Shown piece after piece: positions 33,018-39,827 of a stretch of DNA of 39,827 nucleotides (positions within the stretch are counted from its first letter, which is position 1; each line of letters opens with the position of its first letter). This stretch comes from Clostridia bacterium. GTDB lineage: Bacteria > Bacillota > Clostridia > Oscillospirales > Acutalibacteraceae. Position numbers and translations under genes: made by a program. The DNA is taken from positions 1 to 39,827 of the forward strand of contig JAFVEY010000007.1 in the NCBI GenBank assembly GCA_017475765.1. Direction: 5' to 3'. The notes under the pieces were generated by a model. That model was given only the letters and a program-made list of their open reading frames with translations. It was not told the DNA's origin and did not search any database.

Positions 33018-34208
33018 TTACCGAATTGTCATTTCTCCTGTACAATCAAGCTCCTCTGCATTTGTAGTATCTCCAGCGATGGTTCCGATATTATCTTTAC
33101 CTCCGGATATTGTTCCTGATACGGAGCTGTTCCTTACCAGATAATGAGATATTACATTACTTCCCTCGCTCTCTTCCTTAGGTCCGCCGAGAATACCGCC
33201 GACGCAGGTGGCCGTTTCCGACACCGAAATGGCTACTCCCTGAACCGTACAATCTGTAATCTCCGCTGCCGAGCCGTCTATGTATGTTCCTGCGAATCCG
33301 ACAATTCCGCCAATCAGACGTCCATTGTCGCCTGTAATGTTAATCGCAACATTATTTGCCTCACAACTACTGATTTCAGATGCTGCGTATGGTGCGCCAC
33401 AGATGCTGCCGAATCCCCAGCAGCCATTTCCCTCTGCTGTTATGGTTCCGTCTTTTGCAATACAGCTTTCAATAGAACTGTAAGTTGTTCCGCCCGCAAT
33501 TAACCCTGCACACGCACCATCATCGCCAAGAATAATGATGTCTGCTGTGGCACTACAATTCCTTATCCAGTCAAACCCGGTTCCGACAATTCCCCCAACG
33601 CCCTGCATTCCTGTCAGCGTATTTGTGCCTGAAAGCGTAATATCTTCGACCTCAAAGTTCATAAACTGAAGACCAACTGCTCCGCCAACAAGATAGGCTC
33701 CTTTCACGTTGATGTTTTCAAGCGTAAAATTCTTGATATACCCCTTAGCGTCTTTATTGCCAGTTACGCAGCCAAAAAGACCGACCGCCATACTCTGCGG
33801 CGCATCAATTGTCAGATTTGAAACGGTGTGACCCTTTCCGTCAAATGTACCGCGAAAGGCAACCTCATCCTTTGGAACCTCTGCATCCTCCGGGGCATCA
33901 GATTTTGACTGAAACTCTCCAATAGGCTGCCAGTTTTCATACCCGGACAAATCAATGTCAGATGTCAGTACATAGCTCGCTTCCAAGTTTTCACGAATAT
34001 TATTCATCTGTTCAGCAGTTTCTATTTGATACGGGTCGCTGACCGTCCCGCTTCCTCCTGCAAACAGCTGTGTTGTCGCCTGACCGGACTCATGTGTATC
34101 TTCCTGGCTATCTGTCCTCGAACAAGCTGTCAAAAACATACTCATGGCCAAGATAAGCGTCAATGCAACGATAAACAAACCTGTTATATTTCTACGGATT
34201 TCTTTCAT
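33018..34208 (-). CDS. GLUG-repeat beta-helix lipoprotein
   Basis: 396 residues from ATG 34208. The signal peptide ends FLTAC with Cys29. GTVSDPYQIETAEQMNNIR marks the start of a GLUG-type surface domain, followed by LTSDIDLSGYENWQPIGEF and FRGTFDGKGHTVSNLTID, typical of right-handed beta-helix proteins. At least five GLUG-like turns follow (VGGAVGL, VGGIVGT, IGGIVGF, VGGILGG). Such proteins are thought to act in surface adhesion or substrate binding. It is controlled by the promoter and palindrome at 34236-34269. Confidence 0.88.
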   Translation of the reverse strand: MKEIRRNITGLFIVALTLILAMSMFLTACSRTDSQEDTHESGQATTQLFAGGSGTVSDPYQIETAEQMNNIRENLEASYVLTSDIDLSGYENWQPIGEFQSKSDAPEDAEVPKDEVAFRGTFDGKGHTVSNLTIDAPQSMAVGLFGCVTGNKDAKGYIKNFTLENINVKGAYLVGGAVGLQFMNFEVEDITLSGTNTLTGMQGVGGIVGTGFDWIRNCSATADIIILGDDGACAGLIAGGTTYSSIESCIAKDGTITAEGNGCWGFGSICGAPYAASEISSCEANNVAINITGDNGRLIGGIVGFAGTYIDGSAAEITDCTVQGVAISVSETATCVGGILGGPKEESEGSNVISHYLVRNSSVSGTISGGKDNIGTIAGDTTNAEELDCTGEMTIR

Positions 34209-34235
34209 AATGTCCGTCCCTCCAAAAAAATAATA

Positions 34236-34255
34236 GTGTTAGTCATTTCTAACTA
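34236..34255. promoter_or_regulatory. Palindromic operator before the GLUG gene (site 2)
   Basis: GTGTTAG-TCATTT-CTAACTA, the same right half as site 1. It sits in a longer inverted repeat, ATAGTGTTAGT (34233-34243) with ACTAACACTAT (34252-34262). On the minus strand a TAAAAT box (34264-34269) ends eight bases before the motif, and TATTTTTTTGG follows the hairpin, so it could also act as an attenuator. Confidence 0.65.
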
Positions 34256-34327
34256 ACACTATCATTTTACCTCACACAAATCTGCAATAAAACCCAAAAT
34301 AGGTTTCTTTATACCCAAAATCGGTTT

Positions 34328-35296
34328 CTAATTTGGAAATCCATTCTTCTTTTTGTATTCCTTCGGCAAAGTGCCGTACTTGCGCTTGAATGCTGCAGAA
34401 AAATTACTGGGCTTGTTATATCCGACCATAGAGGCAATCTGCGTGACAGTATGTTCACCAGCCATAAGCATACACGCAGCCTTCTCCAACCGCCTGTCGA
34501 TAATATATGCATGAACTGGCATTCCGTACATCTCAGAAAACCCTTTGCCCAATTTTGAGATGCTGAGTCCGACCAATCTAGCAAGCTGCTCCATATTTGG
34601 CGCATAGGCAAGCTGGCTGTCAATAATCAGTTTGGCGTTTTTGATTGCTTCACACTCGCTGTTCAGAAGCCTCGGGACAGTATGTGATCTCATGTCGATT
34701 TCAAAAACCTCATTCATGTAAGCTGCAAGCAGCTCTTGAACCTTGCTGTCCAGAAACAAATGTGCGATTCCTCCTCTATACTGCTCAAACCCTTTGATCT
34801 CGGAAAAAATATGCTCCATATACGGAGTAATCTGTATCTTTGAAACTTCCGTCAAAAGTTTGGTTTTATATTTGGCACAAGATTCATCCTCAAAATAATT
34901 CTCCAGAAGTTCTTTTATATAGTCTGTTGACACCCGTAGGCTTTGAAAAATATATTCCTTGCCTTTCTGATAACAGACCCGCTCATCCCTGTCTTGACCA
35001 CAATATACACACGACATCCCGCCCGATAAACAGATATCATGTTGGATTCCCGTAGCCTCCCACGCAATGTCTTCACCCATACAGAAAAGAAAATGCACAT
35101 AATTACTGCTGCTTTTTCCACACGCACGGATATCCTTATCGTATGTGAATGACCATTCAGAAAGAACCGTCCCCTGCTTTGTTATGACTTGTGCAATATG
35201 CCCTGAACCGAGGGATTCAGGCATATCCATTGTTACTGCTTTTGGCGAGCTGCCAAAATATGCAGAATACAATCTATTCAATCTGTCTGAACTCAT
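34328..35296 (-). CDS. AraC family transcriptional regulator
   Basis: 322 residues from ATG 35296. The C-terminal DNA-binding domain has NMEQLARLVGLSISKLGKGFS and VTQIASMVGYNKPSNFSAAFKR, ending LPKEYKKKNG. The N-terminal 200 residues resemble the ligand domain of the PchR/YbtA type (CLSGGMSCVYCG segment with three Cys). It differs from the other AraC protein of the window. Just upstream is the broken tail of an ABC exporter, suggesting it once regulated a now lost exporter operon. No operator of the TAGTTAG type precedes it. Confidence 0.88.
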   Translation of the reverse strand: MSSDRLNRLYSAYFGSSPKAVTMDMPESLGSGHIAQVITKQGTVLSEWSFTYDKDIRACGKSSSNYVHFLFCMGEDIAWEATGIQHDICLSGGMSCVYCGQDRDERVCYQKGKEYIFQSLRVSTDYIKELLENYFEDESCAKYKTKLLTEVSKIQITPYMEHIFSEIKGFEQYRGGIAHLFLDSKVQELLAAYMNEVFEIDMRSHTVPRLLNSECEAIKNAKLIIDSQLAYAPNMEQLARLVGLSISKLGKGFSEMYGMPVHAYIIDRRLEKAACMLMAGEHTVTQIASMVGYNKPSNFSAAFKRKYGTLPKEYKKKNGFPN

Positions 35297-35311
35297 TTGA
35301 CCACTCCAAAT

Positions 35312-35421
35312 TTATGCAATCGACCAGTTCTGACCTTCGGTCTGGAGTTTTACCATTTGGGCAAAAACACCGTTCTTCTCCAGAATTCTTTCGGAAAACC
35401 CTGCTCCGCCACACCGCCGTC
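35312..35421 (-). pseudogene. C-terminal remnant of an ABC exporter ATPase, frameshifted
   Basis: On the minus strand DGGVAEQGFPKE is followed, after a one-base loss in a T-run at about 35386, by ILEKNGVFAQMVKLQTEGQ and NWSIA, then stop. This is the usual end of type I ABC exporters. Everything before DGG is gone, and the cut coincides with the dispersed element at 35427. Confidence 0.6.
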
Positions 35422-35426
35422 AGAGG

Positions 35427-35489
35427 CTATTTTGCATTTTACTTTATCATATACCATTACTTTTTTCCTGCGATTCGAAAAAAATAGAA
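35427..35489. repeat. Copy B of the dispersed 62-bp element, at a gene junction
   Basis: It matches 2468-2529 in the same orientation (shared words CTATTTTGC, CTTTATCAT, ACCATTACTTT, ATAGAA). It stands between the ABC ATPase remnant and the cut-off membrane gene, and supplies that gene's new stop codon. Confidence 0.6.
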
Positions 35490-35717
35490 ACGCTGTGCAA
35501 AAGCCACAAGCCCGAAATAATATAGTGGAATAGATACACTTGCCAATACTGCGCTTATGATAAAATCACCGGGTTTTGCTTTATCGCAATTACTTTCAAT
35601 CTTTTTATCTGTGCCGATACGCACACTATCTGTTCCCTGACACCGATACAAAAAATAATCTCCTACTGTACAAATAACAGAACCTATAATGCCAATGATT
35701 GCAAAAATTTGATACAT
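35457..35717 (-). pseudogene. N-terminal fragment of a DUF6796-like membrane protein
   Basis: From ATG 35717 the protein begins MYQIFAIIGIIGSVICTVGD and continues to PLYYFGLVAFAQ, which aligns with residues 1-77 of the intact protein at 24581 (GICGIVGG.LCCVGD and VPLYGLGLLSLALQ). It then runs into RFYFFRIAGKK and stops in the dispersed element. About 140 residues with most helices are missing. Confidence 0.65.
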
Positions 35718-35816
35718 CACGTCACTTCTCTCTATACAACATTCTGAAAAATTCTGATTCAAACGCTGCTTTCCAAAGGTCTTTTATCAGAAACATCGTC
35801 CTGCTGTCCACCTTTC

Positions 35817-36584
35817 TTACCGTTCCTGCAGAAATTTGCGTATATCCGAAACCATAATATCGGGGTGGGATATGATATCACCGTGTCCATAGCCTTCAAA
35901 GGGATGATTTTCCGCATTCGGATATGCCCGCAGCAGCTTTTTTAATGCCTTTTTCATGTTCGGCTCTTTCGCTCCATACCAGATTGCTACATGAGCATCC
36001 CTGTCAGGTTCATATTTGTCGATTTCTTCATATAGCTCTAGTGCTTCGTTTGCAGCATTTCTCAAAGAGTCAAGCGAAATATTTGGCGGCATCTTTTCAA
36101 GCATAGAGAGCATTGCCGCCTCATCCGAATGGGTATATACCCGAAGCAGCCATGGCAGAGAGTCTCCCGACTTCATTTTGGTCAAAAGGCGGTATTGATA
36201 TTTCGGAATCGACTTTGTTATAAACCAGTTGAAAATGCCGAGATCCATATACTGCGGACCGCTCATTATCAGAGATCCTACCGATACCTTCTGATGATGG
36301 AAAAGCATCCCCGCCGCCGCAACTCCGAAGGATTCTCCAAATGCCAAATCAATTCTGCCATTCAGGTTGTTCCTGATATATTCCTCCAGCTTTTCAGCGG
36401 ATGATTCTGTGCTTGTAAAGGTCGTTGTCCCACTACCATCATAACCATCTAAACTGACTGTAATCACATGATAGTCCTTCATCAGCAGAGGGATCACCTT
36501 GTCAAACTGTTTCCAGCTCATCATATTGCCCGGAATCAGCAGAATCTTTTTCTCATTTTCTTTTCCAAATTCAACTATTTCCAT
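35817..36584 (-). CDS. Alpha/beta hydrolase
   Basis: 255 residues from ATG 36584; the longer reading from 36647 overlaps the upstream gene. The fold's marks are ILLIPGNMMSW (oxyanion loop), the nucleophile elbow GESFG with Ser85, and GYGHGDII with the catalytic His. An acid residue is probably in the YGAKEPNMK segment. No signal peptide. The substrate cannot be told. It starts 14 bases after the stop of the membrane gene 36599-37090, so both are probably one operon under site 3. Confidence 0.85.
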   Translation of the reverse strand: MEIVEFGKENEKKILLIPGNMMSWKQFDKVIPLLMKDYHVITVSLDGYDGSGTTTFTSTESSAEKLEEYIRNNLNGRIDLAFGESFGVAAAGMLFHHQKVSVGSLIMSGPQYMDLGIFNWFITKSIPKYQYRLLTKMKSGDSLPWLLRVYTHSDEAAMLSMLEKMPPNISLDSLRNAANEALELYEEIDKYEPDRDAHVAIWYGAKEPNMKKALKKLLRAYPNAENHPFEGYGHGDIISHPDIMVSDIRKFLQER

Positions 36585-36598
36585 GTAGAACTCTTCTT

Positions 36599-37090
36599 TC
36601 ACAATAATGTACATATCCACGCAATTAGTGCTGCAAGGAAAAGACACACTATAATGTGTACAAGATGCTGCTTGCGGTTATAGCCGAACAAATGCGGCCC
36701 ATACAAATCCGCAACTTCCGGGTAATAGTGCGAAAAAAACTTGGAACGGCACAGCAAATAATAATCGAAAAACAGAATATCAAAAAGCTTCAATCCCCAA
36801 AGCATGATTAAAAATCGCACGAAAAACTGCCAAAAGCTATAATTGCTGCGAATCCCGTCCCAGCAACCGTATATTACTGCTCCACCCATCAACAAAATTG
36901 CAAAAATCCCCAAAGCGTACCCCAATGCGTGCGCACCGGGAAAACGCTCTTCTTTTGGCTGAATGACTGCCTGAGCCTCCTTTGGTGCTGATGTAAAAAA
37001 CTTTTTGTCCTGAATCAGGGCAACAGCTGACCACAGAAGCAGGAATAATCCTGCCATCATGATGATTGAAAGAATGAAAGTTGTTATCAT
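36599..37090 (-). CDS. Four-helix membrane protein, function unknown
   Basis: 163 residues from ATG 37090 with AAGGAGG nearby. Hydrophobic helices lie at about 4-26, 55-75, 85-110 and 140-162. Between the third and fourth is FDYYLLCRSKFFSHYYPEVAD and LFGYNRKQH, rich in Tyr, His and Asp. I do not recognise the family. It is the first gene of a unit with the alpha/beta hydrolase and has the site 3 palindrome 33 bases upstream. Confidence 0.75.
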   Translation of the reverse strand: MITTFILSIIMMAGLFLLLWSAVALIQDKKFFTSAPKEAQAVIQPKEERFPGAHALGYALGIFAILLMGGAVIYGCWDGIRSNYSFWQFFVRFLIMLWGLKLFDILFFDYYLLCRSKFFSHYYPEVADLYGPHLFGYNRKQHLVHIIVCLFLAALIAWICTLL

Positions 37091-37122
37091 AACACGATAC
37101 CTCCTTGAAACCGTTCTATGTA

Positions 37123-37142
37123 TAGTTAGATTACTTTAACCA
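37123..37142. promoter_or_regulatory. Operator-like palindrome before the membrane protein/hydrolase unit (site 3)
   Basis: TAGTTAG-ATTACT-TTAACCA. The left half and most of the spacer equal site 1 (TAGTTAGATTAC in both). The right half has two changes. It lies close to the likely start of transcription for the gene at 37090. Confidence 0.6.
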
Positions 37143-37281
37143 TAATAGCATATTCGCCTCCATAATTCAAGCATTTTCGCAACTTTTACAGATTTCCACA
37201 AGTCAATCACACCACAAAAAACAAGAAGGAAAAAGATTACCAATCCGTCCCGGCTTCTGACCAAGTGGCAATATATGAATC

Positions 37282-37554
37282 TTAATTGACCCTTATTTCC
37301 GCTTTCTTCCAATAAGCCAATGGTATCAGATACATCAACACTTCACTAAGGTTTCTTATACCATACGAAACTCCACTAACGACACCCGGCAATATAGCTC
37401 CAAGAACAACTCCCAAAACCAGTCCAAAAATCGGGTTGAAAAGAATCAACCATTTGTTTACACCAAACCTGCCATCAAGCGTTGCTACGGTGAGCAGTCG
37501 TTTTGGGATATATCCGACCTGAAAGCGTTTCCTCTCATCATTGCAAAATACGCA
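37282..37554 (-). pseudogene. C-terminal part of a membrane protein cut at the second cassette border
   Basis: A minus-strand frame of 90 codons without a start reads CNDERKRFQVGYIPKRLLTVA, then FGVNKWLILFNPIFGLVLG and IRNLSEVLMYLIPLAYWKK to stop. It has two or three membrane helices. The frame meets a stop at 37555-37557, just where the AAA/nuclease cassette starts, so the 5' part seems to have been removed or displaced. It may be a DUF6796-like protein, with low certainty. Confidence 0.5.
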
Positions 37555-37556
37555 TT

Positions 37557-37658
37557 AGGATGAAAAGTAACAGCCGCAGGAGAAATCTTGCGGCTGTACT
37601 TGTAATTATTAAAAATAAATATTATAATAGTATTAACAAAGCCAACGGAGGTTAAGTG
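37557..37658 (+). repeat. Shared upstream block of the second AAA/nuclease cassette
   Basis: Nearly identical to 19663-19763, including the CAGCCGCA/TGCGGCTG hairpin, promoter and ribosome site. Left of it the sequence is the coding end of an unrelated membrane gene. Confidence 0.85.
37600..37628 (+). promoter_or_regulatory. Promoter of the second AAA/nuclease gene
   Basis: TTGTAA (37600-37605), 17 bases, TATAAT (37623-37628), the same arrangement as in copy 1. Confidence 0.65.
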
Positions 37659-39269
37659 ATGGGAGTTTATCTTAATCCGAAAAATGATAGTTTTGAAGAA
37701 TCGTTTCATTCTGATATTTATGTTGATAAATCCGAACTGATCCATTTCACTGATACAAAGCTGCGTAAATCGGGAAAATATATCTGTGTCAGCCGTCCAA
37801 GAAGATTCGGAAAATCTGTTAATCTGAATATGCTTTCCGCCTTTTATAGCAAAGGCTGTGATTCAAGAGCAATGTTTGAGAAGCTGAAAATTGCCGAAAC
37901 ACCGGATTGGGACAAGTATATGAATCAATACAATGTTATTCACCTTAACATGCAGGAATTTCTCAGTAACAGTAACTCTATGGATGAACTTCTTGATTTG
38001 TTAAAACGCTCTCTCCTTTGGGAACTGACGGATGAGTTTAGTGATGTGCGGCTATTCGATAGTACAAATTTATCCCGTACCATGAAGGATATTTACAATC
38101 AGAAGACAGAGAAAGATAAAGACGGCAATGAGAAAAGTATTCCGTTTGTTATATTAATTGATGAGTGGGATTGTGTTTTCCGTGAACACAGAGATGACAA
38201 GGAAGCACAGGAAAAATACCTTGATTTTATCAGAGATTGGCTGAAGGATAAAAGTTATGTTGCACTCGCCTATATGACGGGTATCCTGCCAATCAAAAAG
38301 TACGGCACACACTCTGCTTTGAATATGTTCGATGAATATTCTATGGTAGATTCTGCTGATATTGCAAGCGATACCGGTTTCACCGAAGAAGAGGTGGAAG
38401 AGTTGTGCAGAGAATACAACATGGATACGGAAAAAATGAAGTATTGGTATAATGGATATCAGATCAATAACAACGTTCATTTATATTGTCCACGTTCCGT
38501 AGTTTCGGCAATTTCAAGAAAAAATTATAGTAATTACTGGAGCCGGACAGAAACATATGAAGCTTTGGCAAAATATATTGCTATGGATATGGATGGTCTG
38601 CATGATGCTGCCGAGCAATTACTTGCCGGACAAAATATCAGAATTGATATCAATACTTTTCAAAATGATATGACATCCATGAACAGCCGTGATGATGTTC
38701 TGACACTTCTTGTTCACCTGGGGTATCTCAGCTATGTACAAAGCACAGAAGAAGTCTATATTCCAAACAAAGAAGTAAGAAATGAATATGTTACCAGTAT
38801 GCGTGCCGAAGGCAAATGGAAGAAAACGATCGAAGCCGTACAGGAATCCAAAGAGCTTCTGGAACTTACCATAAACGGCAAAGCAAGTGAAGTTGCAGAG
38901 CATATCGAAAAGATTCACCGTGAAGGCTGTGACCCGAAGCATTATAACAGTGAGCAGGCACTCCGATATACCGTACTGATCGCCTACTTCTATGCAAGGG
39001 AAAAATATACGATTATTCAGGAAATGCCTGCCGGTAATGGTTTTGCGGATATTCTTCTGATGCCGAACTTCCAGAACCCCGATGGCATACCAATCATCAT
39101 TGAACTCAAATATGATAAATCTGCCGATTCTGCTATTGCTCAAATCAAGAACAGACATTATCCCGATGCTATTAAAGAGCATAAAAAAGTTCTTCTTGTC
39201 GGAATAAATTACGACAAGGACAGCACAAACAAAAAACATGAATGTGTGATCGAAGAAATTACAAAATAA
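37659..39269 (+). CDS. AAA-ATPase-like protein with C-terminal PD-(D/E)XK nuclease domain, copy 2
   Basis: 536 residues from ATG 37659 behind GGAGG. It has the same Walker A (RPRRFGKS, 46-53), LIDEWD, and nuclease core (FADILLMPN, IIIELKYDK) as copy 1. About residues 100-165 differ: copy 2 has a longer insert with LTDEFSDVRLFDSTNLSRTM and NQKTEKDKDGNEKS. A second stretch (about 225-385) also differs, whereas the parts between and at both ends are almost identical. The pattern suggests exchange of internal segments or selection for variation there. It has its own promoter and terminator and no obvious partner gene. Confidence 0.88.
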   Translation: MGVYLNPKNDSFEESFHSDIYVDKSELIHFTDTKLRKSGKYICVSRPRRFGKSVNLNMLSAFYSKGCDSRAMFEKLKIAETPDWDKYMNQYNVIHLNMQEFLSNSNSMDELLDLLKRSLLWELTDEFSDVRLFDSTNLSRTMKDIYNQKTEKDKDGNEKSIPFVILIDEWDCVFREHRDDKEAQEKYLDFIRDWLKDKSYVALAYMTGILPIKKYGTHSALNMFDEYSMVDSADIASDTGFTEEEVEELCREYNMDTEKMKYWYNGYQINNNVHLYCPRSVVSAISRKNYSNYWSRTETYEALAKYIAMDMDGLHDAAEQLLAGQNIRIDINTFQNDMTSMNSRDDVLTLLVHLGYLSYVQSTEEVYIPNKEVRNEYVTSMRAEGKWKKTIEAVQESKELLELTINGKASEVAEHIEKIHREGCDPKHYNSEQALRYTVLIAYFYAREKYTIIQEMPAGNGFADILLMPNFQNPDGIPIIIELKYDKSADSAIAQIKNRHYPDAIKEHKKVLLVGINYDKDSTNKKHECVIEEITK

Positions 39270-39284
39270 TAAGTCAAATATTGA

Positions 39285-39323
39285 TAGAGATACCATCTAT
39301 TTGGATGGTGTCTCTTTTGTTTT
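39285..39323 (+). terminator. Terminator of the second AAA/nuclease gene
   Basis: GAGATACCATC and GGATGGTGTCTC pair round a short loop, followed by TTTTGTTTT. It is unrelated to the terminator of copy 1, so the duplicated unit ends before it. Confidence 0.8.
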
Positions 39324-39417
39324 AGAAATAATACATAATAATATCAGGGAGGATTTCCTTTGCATTATGTTCCAAATTCATGCAGGAATAACTATTAACT
39401 TTTACGAGGTGTTTATT

Positions 39418-39827
39418 TTGAAATTAAAGAAAATAACTGTATTGACTCTTTCAGCTATCTTAGCAGTAGGATCTATTGCGGCAGCAGGTTTCTCTGCATC
39501 AGAAAATATGGGTATACTGCCTTCATTAACAGTACATGCAGCGGATGCTACCGACACAAGAGTGTTTCTTCCCGAAGACAAAACTATTGAAATTGGACAA
39601 ACTATTACTTTCGGTCATTCTGTTTCATATACTACTGGTTACACAGGCAGCATGGATAATGAATTGCCACAATATGTTAAAAATGTTCAAACGACTAATA
39701 ATAATGTATCCGTAAATCTTGATCAATCAAAAACGTCAAGCGGCAAAATCGAAAGTGAAACACTTGCTATTACTGGTAAAAAAGCAGGTACCGCTTATAT
39801 TACAATAACTGCAGAAAATAAAAGTGC
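39418..39827 (+). CDS. Start of a secreted protein with Ig-like domain (runs beyond window)
   Basis: The frame is open to the right edge (136 codons). I place the start at TTG 39418, six bases after GAGGTG, because the signal peptide then begins KLKKITVLTLSAILAVGSIA, ending near SLTVHAADA. An in-frame ATG at 39367 would add 17 residues and has a more distant GGGAGG. The mature part reads RVFLPEDKTIEIGQTITFGH and ITGKKAGTAYITITAENKS, the pattern of a bacterial Ig-like (BIG2) domain. No lipobox is seen, so it is exported free or wall-bound. Confidence 0.7.
   Translation, partial: MKLKKITVLTLSAILAVGSIAAAGFSASENMGILPSLTVHAADATDTRVFLPEDKTIEIGQTITFGHSVSYTTGYTGSMDNELPQYVKNVQTTNNNVSVNLDQSKTSSGKIESETLAITGKKAGTAYITITAENKS

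Overview
The window looks like a chromosomal segment of a low-GC, spore-forming gut Clostridium relative, most like Ruminococcus/Oscillospiraceae. The grounds are a GerW/YtfJ sporulation gene in the M50-scpA-scpB-DUF2953-gerW-dac-rluB order, CD1247-type and BspA-like proteins, two AAA-ATPase-like/PD-(D/E)XK proteins, and plain sigma-A-type promoters with AGGAGG ribosome sites. The genus is inference; no 16S gene or species marker is present.

Layout. (1) 1-4120: a truncated zinc-ribbon/coiled-coil/repeat protein, an HNH protein with a C-terminal membrane segment, about 800 bp of degenerate repeats, and an AAA/DUF4143 ATPase. (2) 4181-6344: an M14 carboxypeptidase lipoprotein framed by two inverted copies of a roughly 160-bp GC-rich hairpin element. 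(3) 6407-14265, minus strand: a housekeeping block with rluB (broken by an in-frame TGA), a D,D-carboxypeptidase, gerW, DUF2953, scpB, scpA, M50 protease, CD1247-type gene, efp and a CNNM/CBS protein. (4) 14436-19486: a cytoplasmic M14 peptidase, two small lipoproteins, L-lactate dehydrogenase (minus), hflX and tRNA-Arg(CCU). (5) 19663-23870: the first AAA/PD-(D/E)XK gene, then gene debris (methyltransferase tail, IS5-type transposase head, group II intron tail) around a BspA-like lipoprotein. (6) 23873-37142: an accessory transport island with a TetR regulator and divergent membrane protein, an operon of ECF S component, EcfT, double ATPase, AraC regulator and two half-size ABC exporters, a GLUG lipoprotein, a second AraC regulator, an alpha/beta hydrolase and a four-helix membrane protein. 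(7) 37282-39827: a broken membrane gene, the second AAA/PD-(D/E)XK cassette, and the start of a secreted protein.

The most interesting signal is that four transcription units of the island carry related palindromes of the form TAGTTAG-N6-CTAACTA, three of them just downstream of a plausible -10 box. One lies between the TetR gene and its divergent partner, so I infer an unrecognised TetR-type regulon covering the whole island. The others that stand out are the mosaic pair of AAA/nuclease genes, the inverted element around the M14 gene, and the TGA in rluB exactly at the catalytic GRLD motif.

All family names are from motif reading and memory; no database search was run.
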